Origin: Pseudomonadota bacterium | GTDB taxonomy: Bacteria > Pseudomonadota > Gammaproteobacteria > Burkholderiales > Methylophilaceae | Assembly (NCBI GenBank): GCA_023459535.1 | Contig: JAEWTK010000032.1 | Location: 1-11,442 of the forward strand | Direction of reading: 5' to 3' | Length of the DNA stretch: 11,442 nucleotides | Part shown: one piece after another, positions 1 through 6,871 of the stretch | How positions within the stretch are numbered: the stretch's first letter is position 1 | Layout: every line of letters begins with the position of its first letter | The notes under the pieces: model-generated | What the model saw: only the letters and a program-made list of their open reading frames with translations | Databases searched by the model: none | Told to the model about the DNA's origin: nothing | Made by a program: the position numbers and the translations under genes

Positions 1-776
1 GGCTTGGTTTTGAATCCATCAATATTGATTTGATTTACGGTCTGCCGAAGCAGACTGCCGACTCTTTCCGGCGCACACTGGAGCAGGTTGCCAGCCTTCG
101 ACCGGATCGTATAGCGCTCTATGCTTATGCACACCTGCCGGAACGCTTCAAACCGCAACGCCGCATACATGAAGCCGATCTGCCAACTGCAGCGGATAAG
201 CTCGGCATGCTGTCGAATGCCATTGCATCTTTTTTGAGCAATGGTTACGTCTATGTCGGCATGGACCATTTCGCCTTGCCAGACGATGCGCTGGCGATTG
301 CCAAACGGCAGGGCAGGTTGCACCGGAATTTCCAGGGTTACAGTACGCAGCCGGATTGCGATCAAATCAGTCTGGGAGTCTCGGCAATCGGGCGTGTGGG
401 TGCGACGTATAGTCAGAATGCCAAGACGCTTGAGGAGTATTACGACTTTCTGGATCATGGGCGCCTGCCGATTGTACGTGGGCTGCCACTGACGCGGGAT
501 GACTTGGTCCGGCGTGCCGTTATCATGGCGCTTATGTGCCAGGGGCAAGTGTTGTATGAGTCCATCAACCTGGCTTACCTGATTGACTTCAAACACTATT
601 TCTCCGATGAGATCGCCAAGCTGGAACAGCTGAAGAATGACGGTCTGGTCGAAATCGACGATACAGGGATACAAGTCACAGGCACTGGCTGGTTCTTTGT
701 CAGAGCGGTGGCCATGGTGTTCGACCGTTATCTGCAGGCGGACCGCAACCGCACACGCTTTTCCAAGATCATCTGA
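1..776 (+). CDS. hemN: Oxygen-independent coproporphyrinogen III oxidase HemN, C-terminal part (5' end outside window)
   Basis: Radical-SAM enzyme of heme synthesis. It decarboxylates coproporphyrinogen III to protoporphyrinogen IX without O2, in the cytoplasm. The reading frame is open from the first bases (codons in phase from base 3), so the gene starts to the left; about 257 residues are visible of a family length near 457. Visible family segments are INIDLIYGLPKQT at the very start, then YAHLPERFKPQRRI, VGMDHFALPDDALA, LHRNFQGYSTQ and LTRDDLVRRAVIMALMC, and an ending in FSKII. These match E. coli HemN as I remember it, segment by segment. The CxxxCxxC iron-sulfur motif would lie in the missing N-terminal part, so integrity cannot be judged here. 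A TTG at base 30 is not the start, because the HemN match continues upstream of it. An intrinsic terminator follows the stop codon by about 20 bases. Confidence 0.95.
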   Translation, partial: LGFESINIDLIYGLPKQTADSFRRTLEQVASLRPDRIALYAYAHLPERFKPQRRIHEADLPTAADKLGMLSNAIASFLSNGYVYVGMDHFALPDDALAIAKRQGRLHRNFQGYSTQPDCDQISLGVSAIGRVGATYSQNAKTLEEYYDFLDHGRLPIVRGLPLTRDDLVRRAVIMALMCQGQVLYESINLAYLIDFKHYFSDEIAKLEQLKNDGLVEIDDTGIQVTGTGWFFVRAVAMVFDRYLQADRNRTRFSKII

Positions 777-798
777 TTCTGACTTTATTTCAGATCAA

Positions 799-832
799 CG
801 GCATCCCGTCATTCAGCGGGGTGCCGTTTTTA
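799..832 (+). terminator. Intrinsic terminator of hemN
   Basis: Bases 799-808 (cggcatcccg) pair with 817-826 (cggggtgccg) in a 10-bp stem with one wobble position and an 8-base loop. A T-rich run (ttttta) follows directly. It lies 22 bases after the hemN stop, on the same strand. Confidence 0.85.
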
Positions 833-868
833 TTTAGCCCTTTTTAACTGGAATCCATTTTCTGCAGG

Positions 869-902
869 CAAAAAAAAGCCTCTACAGATATCTGCAGAGG
901 CT
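869..902 (-). terminator. Intrinsic terminator of ompW
   Basis: Bases 878-887 (gcctctacag) pair with 892-901 (ctgcagaggc), with one wobble and an ATAT loop. Eight A residues at 870-877 read as a U-tract on the minus strand just after the stem. It sits about 50 bases downstream of the ompW stop and faces the hemN terminator, so the two convergent genes each have their own. Confidence 0.85.
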
Positions 903-950
903 AATGTGGAGACTTTTTAAGCAGCTACTTGCCGTAGCTTGCAGAGTTTG

Positions 951-1652
951 TTAGAAGCGCTTGCCTACGCCGATACCGATGACCCAGGGATCGATGTCGA
1001 GGGAGTCGATCTTGGTCCATGCGCCGCCAGTAACGGCACCCTTCATTTTGACGTCGGTGTCGATTTGGACGTATTTGACGTCGGCGTTGATCATCCAGCC
1101 ATCTTTCAGGTTGATGTCAAAACCGGCTTGAGCTACCAGACCCCAGCTGTCGCTATCAATCTTGATTTTATCGCCAGCCACTGCAGGGCCGCCTTTGAAC
1201 TTCAGGTTGCGATCCAGCATGTAGGTGTAGTTGATACCTGCGCCAATGTAGGGATCAAATGTTTGATCCGGACGGAAGTGCCATTGCAGGGTCAGGGTAG
1301 GAGGCAAAAGATTGACTTCGCCTAGGTTCTGGTCACCAATCACGCCACCACTATCACCACTAACCTTGACGTCATGCTTGGTGCCAAGGGCCAGAATCAG
1401 TTCTGCTGCAATGTTCTTGGTGATGTAATAGGAAATATCGAGTTCGGGAATGACGTTGTCGTCTACTTTAAGATCGGCGCTAGGGGTCATTACCGGAGCA
1501 ACATTCTTGTTGACGGTTTGTCCCAGTTTGCTGGACTCGTTGGGGGATACATTGACGGCCCTCAGACGTACAACCCAGTCGCCTTCTTCTGCAAAGGCGA
1601 AGTTAGGCAAGAATGCAGATGCCAAAGCAACTGCCAATAGTGTTTTTTTCAT
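951..1652 (-). CDS. ompW: OmpW family outer-membrane beta-barrel protein
   Basis: Small eight-stranded outer-membrane barrel of the OmpW family (233 aa, usual size for the family). In other bacteria such proteins are linked to uptake of small hydrophobic molecules and to stress or anaerobic adaptation; the substrate here is unknown. The start at 1652 gives MKKTLLAVALASAFLPNFAFA, a clean signal peptide with cleavage expected after residue 21 before EEGDW. The frame stays open up to a TTG at 1682, which would put ten extra residues (MLFVYIGARE) before the signal peptide; I reject that start. An AGGG lies about 4 bases before the ATG. Family features are GDWVVRLRAVNVSPN near the mature N-terminus, ELDISYYITKNIAAELI, LPPTLTLQWHF and DPYIGAGINYT in the middle, and a C-terminal strand ending in Phe (IGIGVGKRF), the barrel-assembly signal. 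It is a single-gene unit with its own terminator and a probable FNR-dependent promoter. Confidence 0.93.
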   Translation of the reverse strand: MKKTLLAVALASAFLPNFAFAEEGDWVVRLRAVNVSPNESSKLGQTVNKNVAPVMTPSADLKVDDNVIPELDISYYITKNIAAELILALGTKHDVKVSGDSGGVIGDQNLGEVNLLPPTLTLQWHFRPDQTFDPYIGAGINYTYMLDRNLKFKGGPAVAGDKIKIDSDSWGLVAQAGFDINLKDGWMINADVKYVQIDTDVKMKGAVTGGAWTKIDSLDIDPWVIGIGVGKRF

Positions 1653-1689
1653 TTCCCTGGCTCCTATATAAACAAATAACAATTAAGTC

Positions 1690-1738
1690 AGAACGGATTT
1701 TAGGGCTGCCGTTTCGGCCTGCACTTGATATAGGTCAA
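1690..1738 (-). promoter_or_regulatory. Probable FNR/ANR-activated promoter of ompW
   Basis: On the minus strand, 1738-1725 reads TTGACCTATATCAA. This matches the FNR consensus TTGAT-N4-ATCAA at nine of ten defined positions. Exactly 22 bases downstream lies TAAAAT (1702-1697), a one-mismatch -10 box. That spacing puts the FNR box centre at about -41.5 from a start near 1690, the classic class II FNR arrangement. There is no good -35 box, as expected for an activator-dependent promoter. The leader would be about 38 bases. E. coli ompW is also FNR-regulated (established knowledge). Function here is inferred. Confidence 0.7.
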
Positions 1739-1814
1739 TAAAGCATGGATTAGCCCTTGAGTGTGCAAGAAAGCAACAGCAGACTAGCGCCTTCTATTGC
1801 ATAAGTAAACATTC

Positions 1815-2039
1815 ATGCAAAACACAATATTTGGTATGACGGAATCGCAGCTGACCGAATTCGGTATGACTTATGGTGTCGGCGGGCTTATGTTGATGAT
1901 GCTGTTTATCGTCGGGCATCTGGCATGGGAATCCAGGGCCGGCAGGTTCGGGACTTTTGTACTGTTTCTCGGGTTGACGCTGGGACTGGTGGGGTTTGTT
2001 GCAAAATTCGTCATCAAGTCTTCGCTAGGTCTGGAATGA
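1815..2039 (+). CDS. DUF2788 family small membrane protein
   Basis: A 74-residue protein of unknown function that I recognise as the DUF2788 type, common in Beta- and Gammaproteobacteria. There are two predicted membrane helices: about residues 20-40 (YGVGGLMLMMLFIVGHLA) and about 45-67 (FGTFVLFLGLTLGLVGFVAKF). They are joined by a short polar loop (WESRAGR). The N-terminus FGMTESQLTEFG is typical of the family. The start at 1815 is the first ATG. An internal ATG at 1836 (MTESQL) is a real alternative, since neither has a strong ribosome-binding site. The gene is divergent from ompW and convergent with the efflux operon, 33 bases from the permease stop. I saw no convincing promoter of its own. 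Confidence 0.8.
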   Translation: MQNTIFGMTESQLTEFGMTYGVGGLMLMMLFIVGHLAWESRAGRFGTFVLFLGLTLGLVGFVAKFVIKSSLGLE

Positions 2040-2072
2040 CTGCATCCGCGGGTCAACGCCGAAGCTGAGCAT

Positions 2073-3293
2073 TTACTGATAGCGCAAGGCTTCGATTGGG
2101 TTCAGGCGGGCAGCCTTGCGGGCAGGGTAAAAGCCAAAGAAAATCCCCACGGTGGCCGCTACGCTGAAAGCCAGAACCACGGATTGGCTGGAGATGACGA
2201 TCGCAGTTTGCGACAGCATATTGATCAGCAGTGCACCGCCGATGCCGAAAGCCAGCCCGATCAGGCAACCTACCACCGAGATCATGATGGCCTCCAGCAG
2301 GAATTGCAGCAGGATGTCGTATTCGCGTGCGCCTATCGCCATGCGGATGCCAATCTCTCGCGTGCGTTCGGTGACGGACACCAGCATGATGTTCATGATG
2401 CCGATGCCGCCGACCAGCAGTGAAACGGAAGCAATCGCCCCCAACAGCAGGGACATGGTGCGCGTGGTTTCTGCGGCGGAATTTGCTGCCGCCGTCAGGT
2501 TGCGCACAAAGAAATCGTTATCGGCACCCTCGCGGATATTGTGACGCTGTCGCAGCAGGTTGTTCATGCTGTCTTCCACCAGGCTCATGATCTCGGTGCT
2601 GTCCGCCTGCACCATGATCATGCGTACGCTGCCGGCAAACTGGCTGCCGAAGAGTTGTCTTTGAGCCGTCGTCAGCGGCACGATGATGGTGTCGTCCTGA
2701 TCTCGGCCATCCAGGCTTTGTCCTTTGCTCTCCAGTACGCCGATGACAATAAAAGGGCTTTTGTTGATGCGTATGGTCTTGCCTACTGGCGAAATATCAC
2801 CAAACAGGTTGTCGACGACAGTCTTGCCTATCAAGGCCACACGCGTGCCGGAACGGATGTCGGAATCGGTGAAGGTATAGCCTTCTGCCAGCGACCATGC
2901 GCGCACATCCAAATAGTCAGGTGTAGTGCCTATGACGCTGGAGTTCCAGTTATTGCTGCTGAAGATGATTTGTGCACTGCTATTGACAGTGGGCGCAACG
3001 GTGCTGACACCGTCGAGTTCGGCAATTGCTTCGGCATCCTTGACCGTCAATGAGGGCATGCTGCCGGTGGCGGCGCGTGCGCCGCCCATACCGGGAGGCG
3101 TGGAGATGACGATGAGCAGGTTGCTGCCCATGGTGTCGATGGAACGTTTCACTGATTCCTGAGCACCCTGGCCGATGGCCAGCATCAGCACGACTGCACC
3201 GACGCCGATCACCATGCCGAGCATGGTGAGAAAAGTACGCAGGCGGTTTGCGCCCATGGCATTCCAAGCCTCTCCCAGCATTGCGCCGAACAT
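2073..3293 (-). CDS. MacB-type ABC transporter permease (MacB_PCD + FtsX domains)
   Basis: Inner-membrane subunit of a tripartite ABC efflux pump (type VII / mechanotransmission ABC fold), 406 aa. Helix 1 is at about residues 20-42 (LRTFLTMLGMVIGVGAVVLML). A large periplasmic domain follows at about 45-278, and three C-terminal helices at about 281-305, 333-359 and 371-390. The FtsX-domain hallmarks are present: ERTREIGIRMAIGA at about 309-322 and YPARKAARLNPIEALR near the end. In E. coli MacB the ATPase is fused in front of this module; here it is a separate gene, as in many MacB-like and YknYZ-like systems. The start codon overlaps the stop of the ATPase gene by one base (TGATG), implying translational coupling. 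It is the last gene of the operon. The exported substrate (macrolide, peptide, lipopeptide or other) cannot be told from sequence. Confidence 0.93.
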   Translation of the reverse strand: MFGAMLGEAWNAMGANRLRTFLTMLGMVIGVGAVVLMLAIGQGAQESVKRSIDTMGSNLLIVISTPPGMGGARAATGSMPSLTVKDAEAIAELDGVSTVAPTVNSSAQIIFSSNNWNSSVIGTTPDYLDVRAWSLAEGYTFTDSDIRSGTRVALIGKTVVDNLFGDISPVGKTIRINKSPFIVIGVLESKGQSLDGRDQDDTIIVPLTTAQRQLFGSQFAGSVRMIMVQADSTEIMSLVEDSMNNLLRQRHNIREGADNDFFVRNLTAAANSAAETTRTMSLLLGAIASVSLLVGGIGIMNIMLVSVTERTREIGIRMAIGAREYDILLQFLLEAIMISVVGCLIGLAFGIGGALLINMLSQTAIVISSQSVVLAFSVAATVGIFFGFYPARKAARLNPIEALRYQ

Positions 3294-4018
3294 CAGGCTG
3301 CCTCCATGCTGTTGTTTTCTTCAACCGGCTTCGTGTTGGCAGTGTCGCTGACAATGCGGCCATCAAGAAAATGGATTTGTCGTTTGGCGTGCTCGGCGAT
3401 ATCGGTTTCGTGGGTGACCAGCACGATGCTGATGCCCTCCTGGTTCAGCTCATCGGACAGGGCCATGATTTCCTGACTGGTTTTGCTGTCGAGATTGCCT
3501 GTTGGTTCGTCGGCCAGAATCAGTCTCGGTTCGTTCACTAGTGCCCGCGCAATCGCCACCCGTTGTTGCTGGCCGCCAGAAATCTGGTTGGGCAGGGAAT
3601 GCAGGTATTGGCCGAGGCCGACGCGTTCAAGCAGCCGCTTTGCCCGTGCATGTCGAGTCGGCTTGTCGATCCCCGCGTAGACCAGCGGCAGAGCGACGTT
3701 ATCCAGCAGGCTGGTTCTGGAGAGCAGATTGAAACCCTGAAATACAAAGCCGATAGTACGGTTGCGTACCTTGGCCAGTGCACTTTTATCCATTGTTGCC
3801 ACATGCTGGCCATTCAGGATGTAATCGCCGCTACTAGGTTGGTCCAGACAGCCGAGAATGTTCATGAAGGTGGATTTGCCGGAGCCGGAGGGCCCCATGA
3901 TGGCGATGTAATCACCGGGATCCATGCGCAGGTTGACCTCTTTCAGTACCGGGAAAGGACCAAGTGCGGTTTCATACTGCTTGTGCAGGTCCTGCACGAG
4001 GATGAGCGGTGCAGTCAT
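3293..4018 (-). CDS. MacB/LolD-type ABC transporter ATP-binding protein
   Basis: Cytoplasmic ATPase that drives the adjacent permease, 241 aa. All nucleotide-binding motifs are intact: Walker [10 protein letters not shown] (residues 42-50), Q-loop Gln94 in FVFQGFN, signature ISGGQQQR (146-153), Walker B LILADE (166-171) followed by PTGNLD, and H-loop His203 in LVTHE. The pattern [18 protein letters not shown] with DEPTGNLDS is typical of the MacB/LolD/YknY subfamily. Its ATG overlaps the stop of the adaptor gene (TGATG), and its own stop overlaps the permease start in the same way. LolD (lipoprotein release) has a similar ATPase, but the neighbouring MacA-like adaptor and TolC-like channel point to efflux. 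Confidence 0.94.
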   Translation of the reverse strand: MTAPLILVQDLHKQYETALGPFPVLKEVNLRMDPGDYIAIMGPSGSGKSTFMNILGCLDQPSSGDYILNGQHVATMDKSALAKVRNRTIGFVFQGFNLLSRTSLLDNVALPLVYAGIDKPTRHARAKRLLERVGLGQYLHSLPNQISGGQQQRVAIARALVNEPRLILADEPTGNLDSKTSQEIMALSDELNQEGISIVLVTHETDIAEHAKRQIHFLDGRIVSDTANTKPVEENNSMEAA

Positions 4019-5184
4019 CAGAACATCCGGAAGCGCATGCTGGTGCTGCCGGCTGACTGCTGCAGCGTGTCGCCGACAATGACCTTGGTGCCCGGCCCCG
4101 GCTGCAAGCTGTCACTGAAGATTTCCGTGACACGGCCATCGGTGATGCCGGTGTTGACCTCGATGGCGACAGGCTTGCCGCCTTGCAATACATAAATCTT
4201 GCCATGCCCCGGTTCCTGTTGACGGCTGTTGCCGTTCGGACCACGGGCACTGCCAGCCGCCGTGTCATCTTCTGCCGGCTTGAATCGCAGTGCGGAGTTG
4301 GGCACCAAAAGGGCGTCATTCCTGCGTTCGATTTCGATATTGACGTATGCGGTCATGCCCGGCAGCAGGATTTCATCCGGATTATCTACCGAGATGACGA
4401 CATCGTAAGTCACCACGTTGGAGGTGACGGTCGGGTTCAAACGCAGTTGTTTGACAACGCCCTGGAACTCCTGGTTGGGGAAGGCATCGACATGAAACTT
4501 GGCGATCTGGCCTTCCCTGATGCTGCCGATATCGGCTTCGGCAAAACTGGAATTGATCTGCATCTTTGATAAATCCTGCGCGATGCGGATCAGTTCAGGC
4601 GTCTGGAAACTGGCGGCGACAGTCTGGCCAAGATCGACCACACGGTCGATGACTACGCCGGAGACAGGCGAGCGGATGATGGAATAACCGAGATTGGTCT
4701 GATCACGTCTCAATTGCGCGCGGCTGCTTTCCAGTTGTGCTTGTGACGATTTCAGGGCTTGCACGGCTTGATCCAGTTCCTGCTTCGACACGTATTCCTG
4801 CTCATAGAGGGAACGCATCCGCGCCTCGTTGGCGGCGGCGAGATCGATGGACGCCTGAATGTTCCTGATATTGCCCATGGTCTGGGCAATCTGCGCCGTC
4901 AGCAGGGAGTCATCCAGCTCCAGCAGGACCTGGCCTTCCTCTACCTTGTCATTGAAATCCACATAGAGCTTGTTGACGCGGCCGGACACCTGGGTGCCGA
5001 CGCTGACAATGGTCACCGGATTCAGGGTGCCGTTGGCGGAAACGCTTTTTGCAACGTCGCCTCGCATCACCGGTTGCAGGCGATAGCGTGCTTCAGGCGC
5101 CGGTGCCTGGCTTTGCAGATAAAAGTAGACGCCTGTCGCTGCAATGGCGAGAATGAGCAGTCGTATAAGCCATTTTCTTATCAT
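4018..5184 (-). CDS. macA: MacA-like periplasmic adaptor (HlyD/RND membrane-fusion family)
   Basis: Periplasmic adaptor that bridges the MacB-type permease and the outer-membrane channel, 388 aa. An N-terminal membrane anchor lies at residues 4-22 (KWLIRLLILAIAATGVYFY). Next comes the first half of a lipoyl-like domain (VSVGTQVSGRVNKLYVDFNDKVEEGQVLLELD). An alpha-hairpin follows at about 95-160, with KSSQAQLESSRAQLRRDQTNL on its return arm. The second lipoyl half is IRSPVSGVVIDRVVDLGQTV, then a beta-barrel region to about residue 290 (PGMTAYVNIEIE) and a membrane-proximal domain. A Gly/Asn/Gln-rich insert (about 310-325, SARGPNGNSRQQEPGHG) sits in the last domain; such a loop is common in this family. 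The start is 43 bases after the TolC-like stop, with only a weak ribosome-binding site. Assignment as MacA-like rests on fold and context; substrate is unknown. Confidence 0.92.
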   Translation of the reverse strand: MIRKWLIRLLILAIAATGVYFYLQSQAPAPEARYRLQPVMRGDVAKSVSANGTLNPVTIVSVGTQVSGRVNKLYVDFNDKVEEGQVLLELDDSLLTAQIAQTMGNIRNIQASIDLAAANEARMRSLYEQEYVSKQELDQAVQALKSSQAQLESSRAQLRRDQTNLGYSIIRSPVSGVVIDRVVDLGQTVAASFQTPELIRIAQDLSKMQINSSFAEADIGSIREGQIAKFHVDAFPNQEFQGVVKQLRLNPTVTSNVVTYDVVISVDNPDEILLPGMTAYVNIEIERRNDALLVPNSALRFKPAEDDTAAGSARGPNGNSRQQEPGHGKIYVLQGGKPVAIEVNTGITDGRVTEIFSDSLQPGPGTKVIVGDTLQQSAGSTSMRFRMF

Positions 5185-5227
5185 TCGGCAGTTTTCCCGA
5201 TCTTCATCATGTTTGCTGTGTTGTTTG

Positions 5228-6691
5228 TCATGGTGCCAGTGCTGAAACCTCAGCCGTTGGCAGTGATTGAATCATGGCATTGTCCAGTGCGCCGATTGCC
5301 TGTGCCAGCGAGGCACGGGCGATGTTCCAGTTGAGGTCGGCCTGGATCTTCTGCTGCCGGGCGCTGGCAAGGGCGCTCTGTGCATTCAGTGTATCGAGAA
5401 TGTTGCCGACGCCGGCCTTGTAGCGTCCCAGCGCGACACGCGATGACTCTTCTGCACTTTCGACCAGTACCATGGCGGCCCGCACGGACTGGTTGGCCGT
5501 GCGCAGGTCCTGATAGGCATTCCAGACATCGAGCGAGATCTGCAGGCGTAGGCGGTCGCGTTGTGCGGCACGAGTTTCAGCCAGCGCTTCTGCGCTACGG
5601 ATGCGGTAGCTCGGTGCATAGCCTTCGAACAGCGGGATGGAGAGACTGAGGCCGATGGTGCCGGTATTGCTGGAGGAAATGTCGCTACCGTTCTGTGAAC
5701 TGTTGGATACCGACAGTGACACGGTCGGTTTTGCAGCGGCACGACTGGCCGCAATGCTGGCTTCTGCAGCTCGCAACTGGGCTTCGCTGGCGACCAGATC
5801 GGGTCGCCGCTGACGTGCCTGTTCGATCAGTGCATTGATATCCTGCTCCATGCTCTGCTCGATGCTGACCATGGTGCGCGGTGCCAGTACCAGTGGCTGG
5901 CTGGCATCCAGCCCCATGATATTGGCCAGGGTGCCGTAGGCGGTTTTCAGACCGCCTTCGGCGCTGATGCGGGTTAGCGTGGCCTGCGCGAGAGATGTCT
6001 GTGCCTGCAATTTGTCAGCCGGGGTGGCAACTCCGGCCTTGTAACGGGCATCCGCGGCCTTGAAGCTCTCTTCGCTGGCGCGTTCCGATTCCAGTGCGGA
6101 TTCGACCGAGGCGATGCCGGCCTGTACTTGATAATAGGATTGGACCACTGACAATAGTACGTTCTGGATGACGCTGCTCTGGCTCGCGCTGGCAGCCTGC
6201 AGTAGTTGGCGGGCATTTTCCAGGTTGGCATCCCGGTTGCCGAAGTCGTAGAGCAGATAGGAAGCGACCAGGTTATTGGAGAGGTTACTGTAGGGGTTGT
6301 CGCGGGTTGCTGATTGCGGGCTGGCGACATTCAGGTTGCCGGATACGGTATTGTTGATCGAAGGCAGGTAGGCTGAACGTGCGACGCCGAGCTGGGCAGC
6401 CTGCTGTCTGGCGCTGGCCCAAGCCTCGCGGGTCTGCGGATTGTTGCAAAGCGCGCTGTTGGCGACATCCGACAGCGTCAAGGGCTTGCTGAAATCGGGC
6501 AGCACGCATTCAAAACTGCTGCCTTCATCCAGATAGCCCGGCGGGATCAGCGGTGGTGTCAGTGCCTCGGTAGCGAAGGGGTCGTCGTTGCGGTACCAGA
6601 TGCTGTTTTCGGCATGAACGGCAGTGGCTTGCATCAACAGAATCAAGGATGCAAGGCAAAGGAGGCGAATTGAAAGCGTGTTTACGGGCAA
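5228..6691 (-). CDS. TolC-family outer-membrane efflux channel protein
   Basis: Outer-membrane and periplasmic duct of the efflux pump, 487 aa, close to the usual TolC-family size. The signal peptide is residues 1-27 (ending ATAVHA, before ENSIWY). The family's two-fold repeat is visible: LTLSDVANSALCNNPQTREAWASARQQ near residue 71 and, in the second half, RPDLVASEAQLRAAEASIAASRAAAKPTVSLS. Each half ends in long Ala/Gln-rich helices (for example GVATPADKLQAQTSLAQA and GVGNILDTLNAQSALASARQQ). Cys62 and Cys82 could form a disulfide near the N-terminus. No ATG gives a sensible signal peptide. The likely start is TTG at 6691; the frame is closed by a stop at 6707-6709, CTG at 6697 is possible, and no clear Shine-Dalgarno is present. 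It is the first gene of the operon, so this channel is probably dedicated to this pump. Confidence 0.93.
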   Translation of the reverse strand: MPVNTLSIRLLCLASLILLMQATAVHAENSIWYRNDDPFATEALTPPLIPPGYLDEGSSFECVLPDFSKPLTLSDVANSALCNNPQTREAWASARQQAAQLGVARSAYLPSINNTVSGNLNVASPQSATRDNPYSNLSNNLVASYLLYDFGNRDANLENARQLLQAASASQSSVIQNVLLSVVQSYYQVQAGIASVESALESERASEESFKAADARYKAGVATPADKLQAQTSLAQATLTRISAEGGLKTAYGTLANIMGLDASQPLVLAPRTMVSIEQSMEQDINALIEQARQRRPDLVASEAQLRAAEASIAASRAAAKPTVSLSVSNSSQNGSDISSSNTGTIGLSLSIPLFEGYAPSYRIRSAEALAETRAAQRDRLRLQISLDVWNAYQDLRTANQSVRAAMVLVESAEESSRVALGRYKAGVGNILDTLNAQSALASARQQKIQADLNWNIARASLAQAIGALDNAMIQSLPTAEVSALAP

Positions 6692-6871
6692 GATCAGGAA
6701 GTCATTTCAGTTTGTTCAAATGAAGCATGATACTGTTTATATCAGGCGAGCGTCATGTCGTGCAGACATGGTTCCCGATACAAACAGGTTCATGCAAGGC
6801 CGCCTTGCAACAGACCTTGCATCAACGTCACAAGTTCGCTTTGGTTGACGTTCCTGAGCTTAATGACGGCT
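6692..6871. promoter_or_regulatory. Intergenic region with dyad symmetries ahead of the efflux operon
   Basis: This 180-base gap lies between the ABC-F stop and the TolC-like start. It holds three inverted repeats: aacgtca/tgacgtt (6824-6830 / 6846-6852), tgcaaggc-c-gccttgca (6793-6809, perfect 8-bp arms around one base) and catgtc/gacatg (6754-6759 / 6765-6770). CCTTGC recurs at 6803-6808 and 6815-6820, a 12-base period. None is followed by a T-run, so they do not look like terminators. They could be operator sites for the efflux operon. No -35/-10 pair is convincing; TATAAA and TATCAT hexamers occur on the minus strand around 6731-6745. Confidence 0.45.

Noticed and set aside
30..32. TTG at base 30 as the start of hemN
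   Set aside because: The HemN match continues upstream of it to the window edge, so the gene is simply cut by the window.
1653..1682. Longer ompW start at a TTG
   Set aside because: It would put ten residues in front of a well-formed signal peptide; the ATG at 1652 is the better start.
3563..4195. A 210-codon open frame on the + strand opposite the ATPase and adaptor genes
   Set aside because: It overlaps two genes with intact family motifs and has no domain of its own; it is a shadow frame.
6793..6809. The perfect palindrome as a terminator of the ABC-F gene
   Set aside because: The loop would be one base (or the stem must open to about 6 bp), and no T-run follows on the minus strand.
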